Position numbers and translations under genes: made by a program. From NCBI RefSeq assembly GCF_017308975.1, contig NZ_JADWPD010000009.1, positions 1 to 53,082 on the forward strand: a stretch of 53,082 nucleotides of DNA, given 5' to 3'. Positions 41,365 through 49,568 of the stretch are shown here, one piece after another (position 1 is the first letter of the stretch; each line of letters starts with the position of its first letter). The notes under the pieces were generated by a model. That model saw only the letters and a list, made by a program, of their open reading frames with translations, was not told the origin of the DNA and ran no database searches. This stretch comes from Amycolatopsis sp. MtRt-6 (GTDB lineage Bacteria > Actinomycetota > Actinomycetes > Mycobacteriales > Pseudonocardiaceae).

Positions 41365-43217
41365 CCGCGGTGTGGCACGACGAGTTCCGGCGCCGGCTGC
41401 TGCGCCCGCCCGCCGCGGCCTCGGTGCCGGCCGACGGCTTGGAGCTGCGGCCGTTCGACGGGGTGCCGATGACGGTGTGGGAGAACGTTTCCCACGAGCA
41501 GATGACGACCGAGGTGACGACGAACGCCAACCCGGCGGCGATCGCGGAGTCGGCGCGGGAGTGGCTCCGCATCGCCGACGAGCTCCAGCAGCACGAGCGG
41601 GCGTTGCGCCGGGCGATCGAGGAGAGCCGCGGCGACTGGCAGGGCGCGGGCGGCGACGCGGTCCGCCGCCACGCGGCGAAGGTCGCGGACTGGCTGGCCA
41701 CCACGGCCCGCGGCGCGCTGCTGGCCGGGCGGCAGCAGCAGGTCCACGCGCAGGCGCTGGAGGAGGCCCGCCGCCGCATGGCGGCCAACCCGCCGGTCGG
41801 GTTCTCCGCGGCGGAGGCGAACGCGCGGCTGCAGGGGATCACGGATCCGGCGGCGTACGCGCGGCAGCTGGCCGAGGACACGCGGCTGCGGGACGCCCAG
41901 GAGGTGGCCCACGCCGAGGCGGTGCGGATCATGACGGAGTTCGACCGGGCGCTGGCCCAGGCGGTGGTGACGCCGTTCTTCGCGGCGCCACCGGAGTTGC
42001 CGGGGGTCCCGGTCCGAAGTGGACTGTCGCGGGACGCGGGTGCGGTGGCCGGTGTGCCGGGGATCGGCGAGGAGCCGGTGGTCGCGGCCGCGGCCGGTCC
42101 GGGGGCGGCTCCGCCGCTGGTGACGAGCGGAGCCGGCGGGGTGACGTTGCCGGATTCGACGGCGGTGAGCGGAGTGCCGCCGGTCCGGCAGCCGGATGCG
42201 GTGGCCGGCGTGCCGCCGCTGCCGGGTTCGACGGCGCCGGCCGGGGCTCGGCCGGATGCGGCTGGGGTGCTGCCGGGTTCGACGATGCCGGAGGGGGCTC
42301 GGCTGCGGTCGGATGCGGTGGCCGGCGTGCCGCGGACGGATTCGGGTGCGCCGGAGGGGGCTCGGCCGGATTCGGGTGGGGTGGTGCCGGGTTCGAGGGT
42401 GCCGGAGGGGGCTCGGCTGCGGTCGGATGTGGCTGGGGTGGTGCCGGGTTCGACAGTGCCGGAGGGGACTCGGTCGCGGTCGGATGCGGCAGCTGGGGTG
42501 CCTCCGTTCCGGCAGCCGGACTCGACGATGCCGGACGGGGTTCGGCCGCTGCCGGATGTGGCAGCCGGGGAGTCGCCGGATTCGGCGGGGCTTCGGCCGC
42601 GGTCGGATGTTGTCGCCGGGGTTCCGCCCTTCCCGCAACCGGATTCGACGGTGCCGGGCGGAGTTCCGCCGCACTCCGGCTCGACCGGCGTGAGCGGCGC
42701 CCGCTTTACCCCGCCGATTCCGCCGATCCCGGCGGCGGATCCGGCCGTCGCGGTTCCGCCGCTGCCGGCCGATCCTCCCGCCGTGGGTGGAACCGGCGGG
42801 CCCGGCCGGGGTTCGCCGGGACCCGGCATGTCCGGCCTCGGCGGCACTCCGCGGCGCGGCCCGGGCGACGACACCCGGCGCCGTCCGCCGAGGCTTGGCT
42901 CCGGCGCTCCCGGTGGTGCGCTCGGTGATGCCGACCTGCCCCCGGCCGGGTCCGGCTTCACCGGCTCGGCGGAACGGTCCGGGCCGGTGCGGGACAGCAC
43001 GCCCGCCGGTGCGCCCGAACCGTCGCGGTCCGGTCAGCAAGCTTCGGCTCCCCTCACCGGCATTCCGCGCGCCGGGGGCAAGCCGGCCGAAGACGAAGAA
43101 CACCGCGTTGCCGATTACCTCGAAGCCGATCCCGAGCTCTTCGCCGCCGAACAACCGCCTGTTCCGCCCACCCTCGGCGACTGGAAGAAGAACAAGAACT
43201 GGAGGAAGCAGCCGTGA
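41361..43217 (+). CDS. WXG/PPE-like secretion target with a long degenerate-repeat region
   Basis: The 618-residue protein has a helical N-terminal domain (about 35-215) with a WQG motif (Trp93-Gly95 in SRGDWQGAGG) as in WXG100 and PPE-type type VII substrates. Residues about 230-440 are low-complexity Pro/Gly/Ser/Asp repeats with variants of VPGSTVPEGARLRSD. The C-terminal 100 residues end in a short conserved stretch, EDEEHRVADYLEADPELFA. No signal peptide. The start is TTG 41361, overlapping the previous stop; GTG 41370 is the alternative. Confidence 0.75.
   Translation: MTAVWHDEFRRRLLRPPAAASVPADGLELRPFDGVPMTVWENVSHEQMTTEVTTNANPAAIAESAREWLRIADELQQHERALRRAIEESRGDWQGAGGDAVRRHAAKVADWLATTARGALLAGRQQQVHAQALEEARRRMAANPPVGFSAAEANARLQGITDPAAYARQLAEDTRLRDAQEVAHAEAVRIMTEFDRALAQAVVTPFFAAPPELPGVPVRSGLSRDAGAVAGVPGIGEEPVVAAAAGPGAAPPLVTSGAGGVTLPDSTAVSGVPPVRQPDAVAGVPPLPGSTAPAGARPDAAGVLPGSTMPEGARLRSDAVAGVPRTDSGAPEGARPDSGGVVPGSRVPEGARLRSDVAGVVPGSTVPEGTRSRSDAAAGVPPFRQPDSTMPDGVRPLPDVAAGESPDSAGLRPRSDVVAGVPPFPQPDSTVPGGVPPHSGSTGVSGARFTPPIPPIPAADPAVAVPPLPADPPAVGGTGGPGRGSPGPGMSGLGGTPRRGPGDDTRRRPPRLGSGAPGGALGDADLPPAGSGFTGSAERSGPVRDSTPAGAPEPSRSGQQASAPLTGIPRAGGKPAEDEEHRVADYLEADPELFAAEQPPVPPTLGDWKKNKNWRKQP
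42120..42690. repeat. degenerate coding tandem repeats in the WXG/PPE-like gene
   Basis: Units of about 50-75 bases built on GGCTCGGCTGCGGTCGGATG and GGGTTCGACGGTGCCGG blocks recur about ten times with small length changes, and encode Pro/Gly/Asp-rich linker sequence. The recombination-prone structure suggests the linker length varies between strains. Confidence 0.75.
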
Positions 43218-43519
43218 CCGGATTCGGCGTGGCCGCCGACGAGCTCACCGTGCACGCCGGTCACCTCGACGCCATCGAGAGCCGGCTGGCCGCCGTGGCC
43301 GATGGTGTCGCCGCCTCGGCGATGCCCGCGAATGCCTACGGGCTGCTCTGCTCCTTCCTGCCCCCTTGCGTGAACCCCGTCGAGGACAAGGGAAAAGCCG
43401 CCTTGGCCGCCACCGTCGAGGCCGTGCGGACCACCGCCGCGAACGTGCGGACCGCCGCCGAAAGCTACCGGCAGCGGGAAGACTCCTCGGCCCAGCCCTT
43501 CCGCGACTACCTCGCCTGA
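43214..43519 (+). CDS. EspC-like (DUF2580) ESX-associated protein
   Basis: The 101-residue protein is a helical hairpin: VAADELTVHAGHLDAIESRL, a turn with NAYGLLCSFLPPCV, then VEAVRTTAANVRTAAESY. The YGLLC turn is typical of the EspC/DUF2580 family. Two cysteines close to each other in the turn could form a disulfide. It starts at GTG 43214, overlapping the previous stop by four bases. It is a likely secreted or accessory part of the module. Confidence 0.8.
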   Translation: MTGFGVAADELTVHAGHLDAIESRLAAVADGVAASAMPANAYGLLCSFLPPCVNPVEDKGKAALAATVEAVRTTAANVRTAAESYRQREDSSAQPFRDYLA

Positions 43520-43530
43520 GAGGACCCGAG

Positions 43531-44010
43531 ATGACCGGACCCGGCGTCATGGCCATGAACGGCAGCCCCGACGAAGCGAAAGCACGCCTCGACCAGTGGG
43601 CCGAGGGCTTGAGCGCCAAGGCCGCGAAGTACGAGTCGGTCGCGCGGCAGACCGAGAGCCTGCGGCTGAGCGCCACCAGCGTGTCGAACTTCGTGAAGGT
43701 GACCGTCCGGGCCGACGGGAGCGTCACCGACCTCGAGTTCGGGCCCAAGGCCCGCACCGTCCCGATGCCCGAGCTGGCCACGCTCATCCTCGACACCATG
43801 CGCCGCGCGCAGGCCGGCATCGCCGGGCGGGTCGGCGACGTCCTGGCCGCCGAACTCGGCGACGAAGACCCCCAGACCCGCGAACTGATGCTGGCCGAAC
43901 TGCGCGGCCGGTTCCCCGACCCCGACGAGGAACCCGACGACGAACCGCAGGAGCCCGGAAGCGACACCGCCCCAGAAGACGATGCCACCCAGGACGAGGA
44001 GCCGTGGTGA
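43531..44010 (+). CDS. YbaB/EbfC-like protein of the ESX effector module
   Basis: The 159-residue protein has a YbaB-type core: a helix (about 12-45), then VKVTVRADGSVTDLEFGPKA and a helix ELATLILDTMRRAQA, and a long acidic tail of about 45 residues (DPDEEPDDEPQEP). Such proteins accompany EspC-like and toxin genes in actinobacteria and may act as a chaperone or adaptor rather than as a nucleoid protein; this is inferred from context. It ends in a GTGA overlap with the RHS gene. Confidence 0.8.
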   Translation: MTGPGVMAMNGSPDEAKARLDQWAEGLSAKAAKYESVARQTESLRLSATSVSNFVKVTVRADGSVTDLEFGPKARTVPMPELATLILDTMRRAQAGIAGRVGDVLAAELGDEDPQTRELMLAELRGRFPDPDEEPDDEPQEPGSDTAPEDDATQDEEPW

Positions 44011-47000
44011 CCAACCCCGCGTTCACCGGCGCTTCGCTGCTGGAGTCGGCCGCCGACCTCAAGTCCGCGATCGACAGTGGCGACTGGGCCACCACCGCCC
44101 TCGCGGCGGCCGGCGCCGGGCTCGACGCGCTGGGCGCGGTGATGGACCCGTTCGGCACGATCCTCTCCCAGGGGGTCGGCTGGCTGATGGAGCACGTGGG
44201 CCCGCTCAAGGAGGCCCTGGACGCGCTCGCCGGCGACCCGGCGGAGATCGCCGCGCACGCCGAGGCGTGGCAGTCCGTCGGCGCCGAGCTCGCGGCGATC
44301 GGCACCGACCTCGCCGCGCTGGCCGCCGCCGACACGCCGAGCTGGACCGGCCCGGCCGCCGACGCCTACCACCAGCGGACCACCGATACCGCGCAGCTCC
44401 TCCTCGCCTCGCAGAACGCCGCCGAGGGGGCCGCGGGCGGGGTGCGCACCGCCGGGGAACTCGTGGGCGCGGTCCGCTCGCTGGTCCGGGACATCATCGC
44501 CGAGCTGGTCGGCCGCATGATCAGCTGGGCGCTGCAGGTCCTCGGCACCTTCGGCATCGGCCTGACCTGGGTGGTGCCGCAGGTGGCCAGGGCCGTCGCC
44601 TCGACCGCCGCGAAGATCGCGAGCCTCACCGGCCGGGTGATCGACGCACTGGACCGGCTCGTCCCGCTGCTCAAGCGGGCGGGCGACGTCTTCGGCGACG
44701 CGTCCGCGGCCCTGCGGCGCGTCGACGCCGGCTCGGTCACGCCGTCGCGCGCGGTCGGCGACCTGCCGACGCGGCCCAGTGCGGTGGAAACCCTGCCCGG
44801 CGACGGCGGCGCGGTCACGCCTTCCCACGCGGGTGGTGGCGCGCCGGGTGGCAGCACGCCGACGCACCCGGACGGCGACGCACCGGGCGCCACCCCACCC
44901 CCGCAACCGTCCACTCCGGACACTCCCGCGGCCACGAAACCGTCGTCGGCCACGCGTCCGCTGAGCGAGCGCGGCAACCCCGCCGAACACGACGTCCCCG
45001 TCAAGGACCGCACCCTCTGCGCCGACCCCATCGACGTCGCCACCGGCTGGGTTGTCCTCGCCCAGGACGACGCCGAGTTCGCCGGCGCCCTGCCGCTCGT
45101 CGTGTCGCGAACCCACATCTCGGCCTACCGCTACGGCCGCCTCTTCGGGCCGTCCTGGGCGTCCACGCTCGACCAGCGCCTCGAAGCCGGGCCCGGCGGG
45201 CTGGACCTCGCGCTGGCCGACGGCACCGTGCTCACCTTCCCCGTCCCGGCCGGCGCCGATCCGGTCGTCCCGGACAGCGGCCCGCGGCTGCGGCTGTGGC
45301 GGGACGGCGACGGGTACGCCGTCGGCGATCCGGCCACCGAACGGCTGCTGTTCTTCGATCGGGACGGCCGGCTGCACGCGGAAGGCGACGGCGACGGCAA
45401 CCGCGTCGTGATCGTCTACGACGCCGCCGGCCTGCCTGCCGAGCTGCGGCACTCCGGCGGCTACCGGCTGCTCGTCGAGACCGCCGACGGCCTGGTGACC
45501 GCCCTGCACGTCCCGGGCGCGGACACCCCGCTGGCCCGCTACGCCTACGACGCGCAGCGGCGGCTCACCGAGGTGACCGACGCCCGCGGCGTCCCGACGA
45601 AGTTCACCTACGACGCCGACGGCCGGATCGTCCGGTGGGAGGACTGCACCGGCCGCTGGTACCGCTACGGCTTCGACGCGCTCGGCCGGTGCGTCCGCAC
45701 CGAGAGCGACGGCGGCCACCTGGACTGCACGCTGGAGTACGACCGGGAAAACCGGGTCACCCGGCTCACCGACTCCCTTGGCGCGACCACGACCTACCGG
45801 CTCGACGAACGCCTGCGCGTGGTCGCCGAGACCGATCCGCTCGGCCACACGTCCACAGTGGACATCGATGCGCACGGCCGGGTCCGCGGCCGCACCGACG
45901 CGCTCGGCCGCACCACCGCCTACGAACTCGACGACGCGGGCAACGTGGTGCGCGTGACCCGCCCGGACGGCGGCGTCGCGGTCGCCGAGTACGACGGCAA
46001 CGGCCGCCCGGTGCTGCGCGTGGGTCCCGACGGCGCGGCCTGGCAGTGGGAGTACGACCCGCGCGGCAAGCTCGTGCGCGCCACCGACCCGGTGGGTGCG
46101 GTCACGCGGTACGGGTACGACGAAGCGGGCAACATCGCCGCCGTCACCGACGCGCTCGGCGGGGTCACCCGGTTCGAGAACAACGCGGCGGGGCTGCCGG
46201 TCTCGGTGACCGACCCGCTCGGTGCCACCACCCGCTACGAATACGACGGCTTCGGCCGGGTCACCACCGTCGTCAGCCCGCTCGGCGCGGTGACCAGGAT
46301 GCGCTGGGCGCCCGGCGGTGACCTGCGGGAGCGGGTCGCTCCGGACGGCGCGACCTGGCGCTGGTCCGACGCCGCTTCGGGCGCCGCCGAAGAAGCCGTC
46401 GACGCGCGCGGCCTGGTCAGCCGGACCGAGTTCGGCCCGTTCGACCTGCCGATCGCCGACGAAGGGCCGGCCGGGCAGCGGCTCGAGTACACCTACGACA
46501 CCGAACTGCGGCTCGTGGCGGTGACCGACGGGCAGGGGCTGGTGTGGCGCTACGAGTACGACGCCGCCGGGAACCCGGTCTCCGAAACCGACTTCAACGG
46601 CCGCACCACGCGCTACGGCTACGACGCCGCGGGGCAGCTCGTCCGGGTCGACCGGGCCGACGGCGGCACCGTCCTGCTCGAACGCGACGTCCTGGGCCGG
46701 ATCGTCACCCGCCGCGCGGGTTCCGACGTGGCCGTCTTCGCCTACGACGCCGCGGACCGGCTGATCTCCGCGCGCAACGACGTCGCGGAGGTGACCTTCG
46801 CCTACGACCCGCTCGGCCGGGTGGTCGCCGAGTCCGTCGACGGCCGCGTGGTGCACTCGGCGTACGACGTCCTCGGCCGCCGGACCCTCCGGCGGACGCC
46901 GTCGGGGGCGCAGTCCGCCTTCGCCTACGACGCGGCGGGCCGTCCGGTCGCGCTGCGCACCGGCACCCGGGAGCTGTGGTTCACCCACGACCGGGGCGGC

Positions 47001-48896
47001 CGCGAGCTGTCCCGCCGGTTCGGGCACACCGAGCTGCGGCAGTGGTGGGACCCGCAGGACCGGCTGCTCGGCCAGGCGGTGCGGGCCGGCGACCGGACGA
47101 CCCAGCGGCGCGAGTACGCCTACCTGCCCGACGGCCACCTCGCCGGCGTCACCGACGCGCTGTCCGGCCCGCGCGCGCTGGAGGTCGACGCCGCCGGGCG
47201 GGTGCGCTCGGTGTCCGGGCCCGCCTGGCGCGAGGACTACGCCTACAGCGCGTCCGGCGCCATCACGCACGCGGGCTGGCCGGCCGGACTGCTTTCTTTC
47301 GGGGGTTCCGGGTGGCGGAGCCCCCGGCCCGAGGCGGAGCCTCGGATGTCACCGGACGCCGCGGTCGGGCCGCGCCGGTACGCGGGCACGTTGCTGACCG
47401 CCGCCGGCGACACGGTCTACCGGCACGACGCCCTCGGCCGCACGGTCGAGCGGCAGCGGCACGGCCGGAGCTGGCACTACCGCTGGAACTCCGACGACCG
47501 GCTCACCGGGGTCGGCACCCCGGACGGGACCGAGTGGGTGTACCGGTACGACGCGCTCGGGCGGCGGATCGCGAAGCTGCGGCTCGACGGCGACGGGCGC
47601 GTCGCCGAAGCGATCGGCTTCACCTGGGACGGCACCGAACTGGCCGAGGAGACCCACGCCGGGATGACCGTCGGGTGGGACCGCGAACCCGAAGCCGGGC
47701 GGCCGATCGCCCAGACCGAACGGTGGGGGACCGGCGAGCGGTTCCACACGATCGTCACCGACCTGGTCGGGGCCCCGGCCGAGCTCGTCGACGAAGCGGG
47801 CGAGATCGCCTGGCACCCGCGCGCCACGCTGTGGGGCAAGGTCGCCGACGAGCCCGCGCGGGCCTGGACGCCGCTGCGCTTCCCCGGGCAGTACCACGAC
47901 CGGGAAACCGGGCTGCACTACAACTTCCACCGCTACTACGACCCCGAAACCGGCCGCTACCTCAGCCACGACCCGCTCGGGCTGGGCCCGGCGCCGGACT
48001 CGCTGGCGTACGTGCCCAACCCGACCCGGCAGATCGACCCCCTCGGCCTGACCGGCGTCACGCCGTGCGCGGCGGGCGGCAGTGGTGGCGGCAAGCGGCC
48101 ACCGGGCAGCAATCCGGGGCTGACGCCCGGTTCGTCGTCGGGACCGCAGCCGCCGAAGCGGGCCAAGACCGGGTACGCCGAGGGCACCCACGGCGCGAAG
48201 GGCCGGGAGCAGCAGCGGCTCACCAAGCTGTTCGACGCCGAGCTGAAGGGACCGGGCGGCCCGGCGAAGGGCAAGGTCAGCGGCGACACCCACCAGTCGG
48301 AGCACCCGATCGGCTACGAGGTGCTCGGCCGCGGCAGCGCCGCGAAGCGCGGGGCCGGGGAGCAGCAGAAGCAGCTGGAGAACCACGCGCCCGCGTACCA
48401 GGAGGAGTACGCGTCGCACCGGGCGCACATCGGGACCGGCACCAGTTCGCGGACCGCGGAGTCCGGGTTCACCGCGCAGTCCTACCGCGATTCGCAGCGC
48501 AACGCGCTGGAGGCGGGCGACCCGAACACGGCCATTCAGCTCAACCAGCTCGACTACGCCCACCAGCAGCACTTCCACACCACGACCGGCACGGTCGCGG
48601 GCAACATCGCGGACGACTCCTACCGGCACATGGTCGAGAACGCGAAGGGCAAGGGCGTCACGTACGCGACGGGCCCGGGTGTCAACGCGACCACTCCGCC
48701 GATGAGCACGCACGACGTGCGGGAACTCAAGGCGGCGCGGGAAGCCGCGCGCACCGGGAAGTTCCCGGACCACCAGACGTACGAGGAAGAACTCGAGCAG
48801 ATCCACCGGAAGTACCCCGACCCGACGCCGCAGGACTGGGCGGCGCTGAAACGCGGCGACCTCGGCGGGCCGTCCTACGACTCCGACGACGGCTGA
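44007..48896 (+). CDS. RHS-repeat polymorphic toxin with N-terminal WXG-like domain
   Basis: The 1629-residue protein has an N-terminal helical domain (about 1-245) with a WTG motif (Trp113-Gly115), so it looks like a type VII substrate; a Pro/Thr-rich linker; a DUF6531-type segment (about 322-400, DVPVKDRTLCADPIDVATGW); many YD repeats (about 510-1190); and an RHS core (RFPGQYHDRETGLHYN about 1292-1307, ending DPLGL about 1348). The C-terminal ~280 residues are the variable toxin: a Gly/Pro linker, then DTHQSEHPIGYEVLG (His1429 onward) and HRAHIGTGTSSRTAESGFTA. I cannot name its activity. Residues about 1101-1116 are encoded by a dispersed 45-bp repeat. The start GTG overlaps the YbaB-like gene. 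Confidence 0.88.
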   Translation: MTNPAFTGASLLESAADLKSAIDSGDWATTALAAAGAGLDALGAVMDPFGTILSQGVGWLMEHVGPLKEALDALAGDPAEIAAHAEAWQSVGAELAAIGTDLAALAAADTPSWTGPAADAYHQRTTDTAQLLLASQNAAEGAAGGVRTAGELVGAVRSLVRDIIAELVGRMISWALQVLGTFGIGLTWVVPQVARAVASTAAKIASLTGRVIDALDRLVPLLKRAGDVFGDASAALRRVDAGSVTPSRAVGDLPTRPSAVETLPGDGGAVTPSHAGGGAPGGSTPTHPDGDAPGATPPPQPSTPDTPAATKPSSATRPLSERGNPAEHDVPVKDRTLCADPIDVATGWVVLAQDDAEFAGALPLVVSRTHISAYRYGRLFGPSWASTLDQRLEAGPGGLDLALADGTVLTFPVPAGADPVVPDSGPRLRLWRDGDGYAVGDPATERLLFFDRDGRLHAEGDGDGNRVVIVYDAAGLPAELRHSGGYRLLVETADGLVTALHVPGADTPLARYAYDAQRRLTEVTDARGVPTKFTYDADGRIVRWEDCTGRWYRYGFDALGRCVRTESDGGHLDCTLEYDRENRVTRLTDSLGATTTYRLDERLRVVAETDPLGHTSTVDIDAHGRVRGRTDALGRTTAYELDDAGNVVRVTRPDGGVAVAEYDGNGRPVLRVGPDGAAWQWEYDPRGKLVRATDPVGAVTRYGYDEAGNIAAVTDALGGVTRFENNAAGLPVSVTDPLGATTRYEYDGFGRVTTVVSPLGAVTRMRWAPGGDLRERVAPDGATWRWSDAASGAAEEAVDARGLVSRTEFGPFDLPIADEGPAGQRLEYTYDTELRLVAVTDGQGLVWRYEYDAAGNPVSETDFNGRTTRYGYDAAGQLVRVDRADGGTVLLERDVLGRIVTRRAGSDVAVFAYDAADRLISARNDVAEVTFAYDPLGRVVAESVDGRVVHSAYDVLGRRTLRRTPSGAQSAFAYDAAGRPVALRTGTRELWFTHDRGGRELSRRFGHTELRQWWDPQDRLLGQAVRAGDRTTQRREYAYLPDGHLAGVTDALSGPRALEVDAAGRVRSVSGPAWREDYAYSASGAITHAGWPAGLLSFGGSGWRSPRPEAEPRMSPDAAVGPRRYAGTLLTAAGDTVYRHDALGRTVERQRHGRSWHYRWNSDDRLTGVGTPDGTEWVYRYDALGRRIAKLRLDGDGRVAEAIGFTWDGTELAEETHAGMTVGWDREPEAGRPIAQTERWGTGERFHTIVTDLVGAPAELVDEAGEIAWHPRATLWGKVADEPARAWTPLRFPGQYHDRETGLHYNFHRYYDPETGRYLSHDPLGLGPAPDSLAYVPNPTRQIDPLGLTGVTPCAAGGSGGGKRPPGSNPGLTPGSSSGPQPPKRAKTGYAEGTHGAKGREQQRLTKLFDAELKGPGGPAKGKVSGDTHQSEHPIGYEVLGRGSAAKRGAGEQQKQLENHAPAYQEEYASHRAHIGTGTSSRTAESGFTAQSYRDSQRNALEAGDPNTAIQLNQLDYAHQQHFHTTTGTVAGNIADDSYRHMVENAKGKGVTYATGPGVNATTPPMSTHDVRELKAAREAARTGKFPDHQTYEEELEQIHRKYPDPTPQDWAALKRGDLGGPSYDSDDG
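47308..47352. repeat. 45-bp palindromic repeat, copy B (inside the RHS gene)
   Basis: It matches the repeat at 127-171 in 40 of 45 positions. The stem here is CGAGGC-GGA-GCCTCG, and two of the five differences restore pairing with each other. It encodes GWRSPRPEAEPRMS in the RHS frame, a stretch that breaks the YD-repeat pattern. The length is a multiple of three, so the frame survives. Confidence 0.75.
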
Positions 48897-49510
48897 TCCG
48901 GCGGGCCGTCGAGCAGTTCCCTGGCCAGTGCTCCGGCCCACCAGCGCTCGACCCGTTCGGGCGACCAGCCGCGTTCGACGGTGAACGTGGTGTAGACGTC
49001 GATGGTGCACAGGCCGGCGTAGACGTCCACCGCGGTCGGGATGTCGTGGCGCAGCGTGCCTTCCGGCCAGGACGTGAACACCTGCACGCGTGTCCCGTCG
49101 GCCGCCTGCCGGGCCTGCCGGTACAGGTCCGCCAGTTCGGGCTCGGTGCGGCCCGCCTCGCGGACCAGCGCGATGAGGTCGCCCGCGCGCTCGAACAGCC
49201 GCCGGTCGTACCCGGCCATGGCCGCCAGCTGCCGCGCCGGGACCGTGGTGCCTTCCAGTTCGTCGAGCAGCCGCGGGAGGTCGGCGGTGAGGTCGGCGGC
49301 GTCGGCCAGCGCGCGGACCAGGCCGGTCTTGTTCTGGTAGGCCGCGTAGACGGTCGGTACCGAAACCCCGGCTTCTCGCGCCACGTCCCGCACCGTGGTC
49401 GCCGCCCAGCCCTGGGCGACGAACAGCCGGCGGGCCGCTTCGGCGATGTCCGCGCGGGTGCGCTGGGCCTGTTCCAGCCGGCGCAGTGAGTCGTAGCGGC
49501 GCTCTCCCAT
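48875..49510 (-). CDS. TetR-family transcriptional regulator
   Basis: The 211-residue protein has an N-terminal TetR helix-turn-helix (ATTVRDVAREAGVSVPTVYA, about residues 37-56) and a C-terminal ligand domain ending ERWWAGALARELLDG. It is divergent from the membrane-protein gene, and a perfect 17-base palindrome lies between them, so it probably represses both. Its last 22 bases overlap the end of the RHS gene on the other strand. It is not an obvious immunity protein. Confidence 0.9.
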   Translation of the reverse strand: MGERRYDSLRRLEQAQRTRADIAEAARRLFVAQGWAATTVRDVAREAGVSVPTVYAAYQNKTGLVRALADAADLTADLPRLLDELEGTTVPARQLAAMAGYDRRLFERAGDLIALVREAGRTEPELADLYRQARQAADGTRVQVFTSWPEGTLRHDIPTAVDVYAGLCTIDVYTTFTVERGWSPERVERWWAGALARELLDGPPDQPSSES

Positions 49511-49525
49511 GCGTTCCTTCCGTTG

Positions 49526-49542
49526 GCTATATTCAATATAGC
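49526..49542. promoter_or_regulatory. TetR operator palindrome
   Basis: GCTATATTCAATATAGC is a perfect eight-base inverted repeat around one central base, in the 58-base region between the TetR gene and the membrane-protein gene. It is much more AT-rich than its surroundings and probably overlaps a -10 element. Confidence 0.85.
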
Positions 49543-49568
49543 ATCCGTAAAGTCAAAGGGGGAAGATC

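Noticed and set aside
43245..47270. 1341-residue leftward open frame opposite the RHS gene
   Set aside because: It consists of Gly/Arg/Val/Asp-rich antisense sequence with no domain, and the RHS frame has clear YD repeats and motifs.
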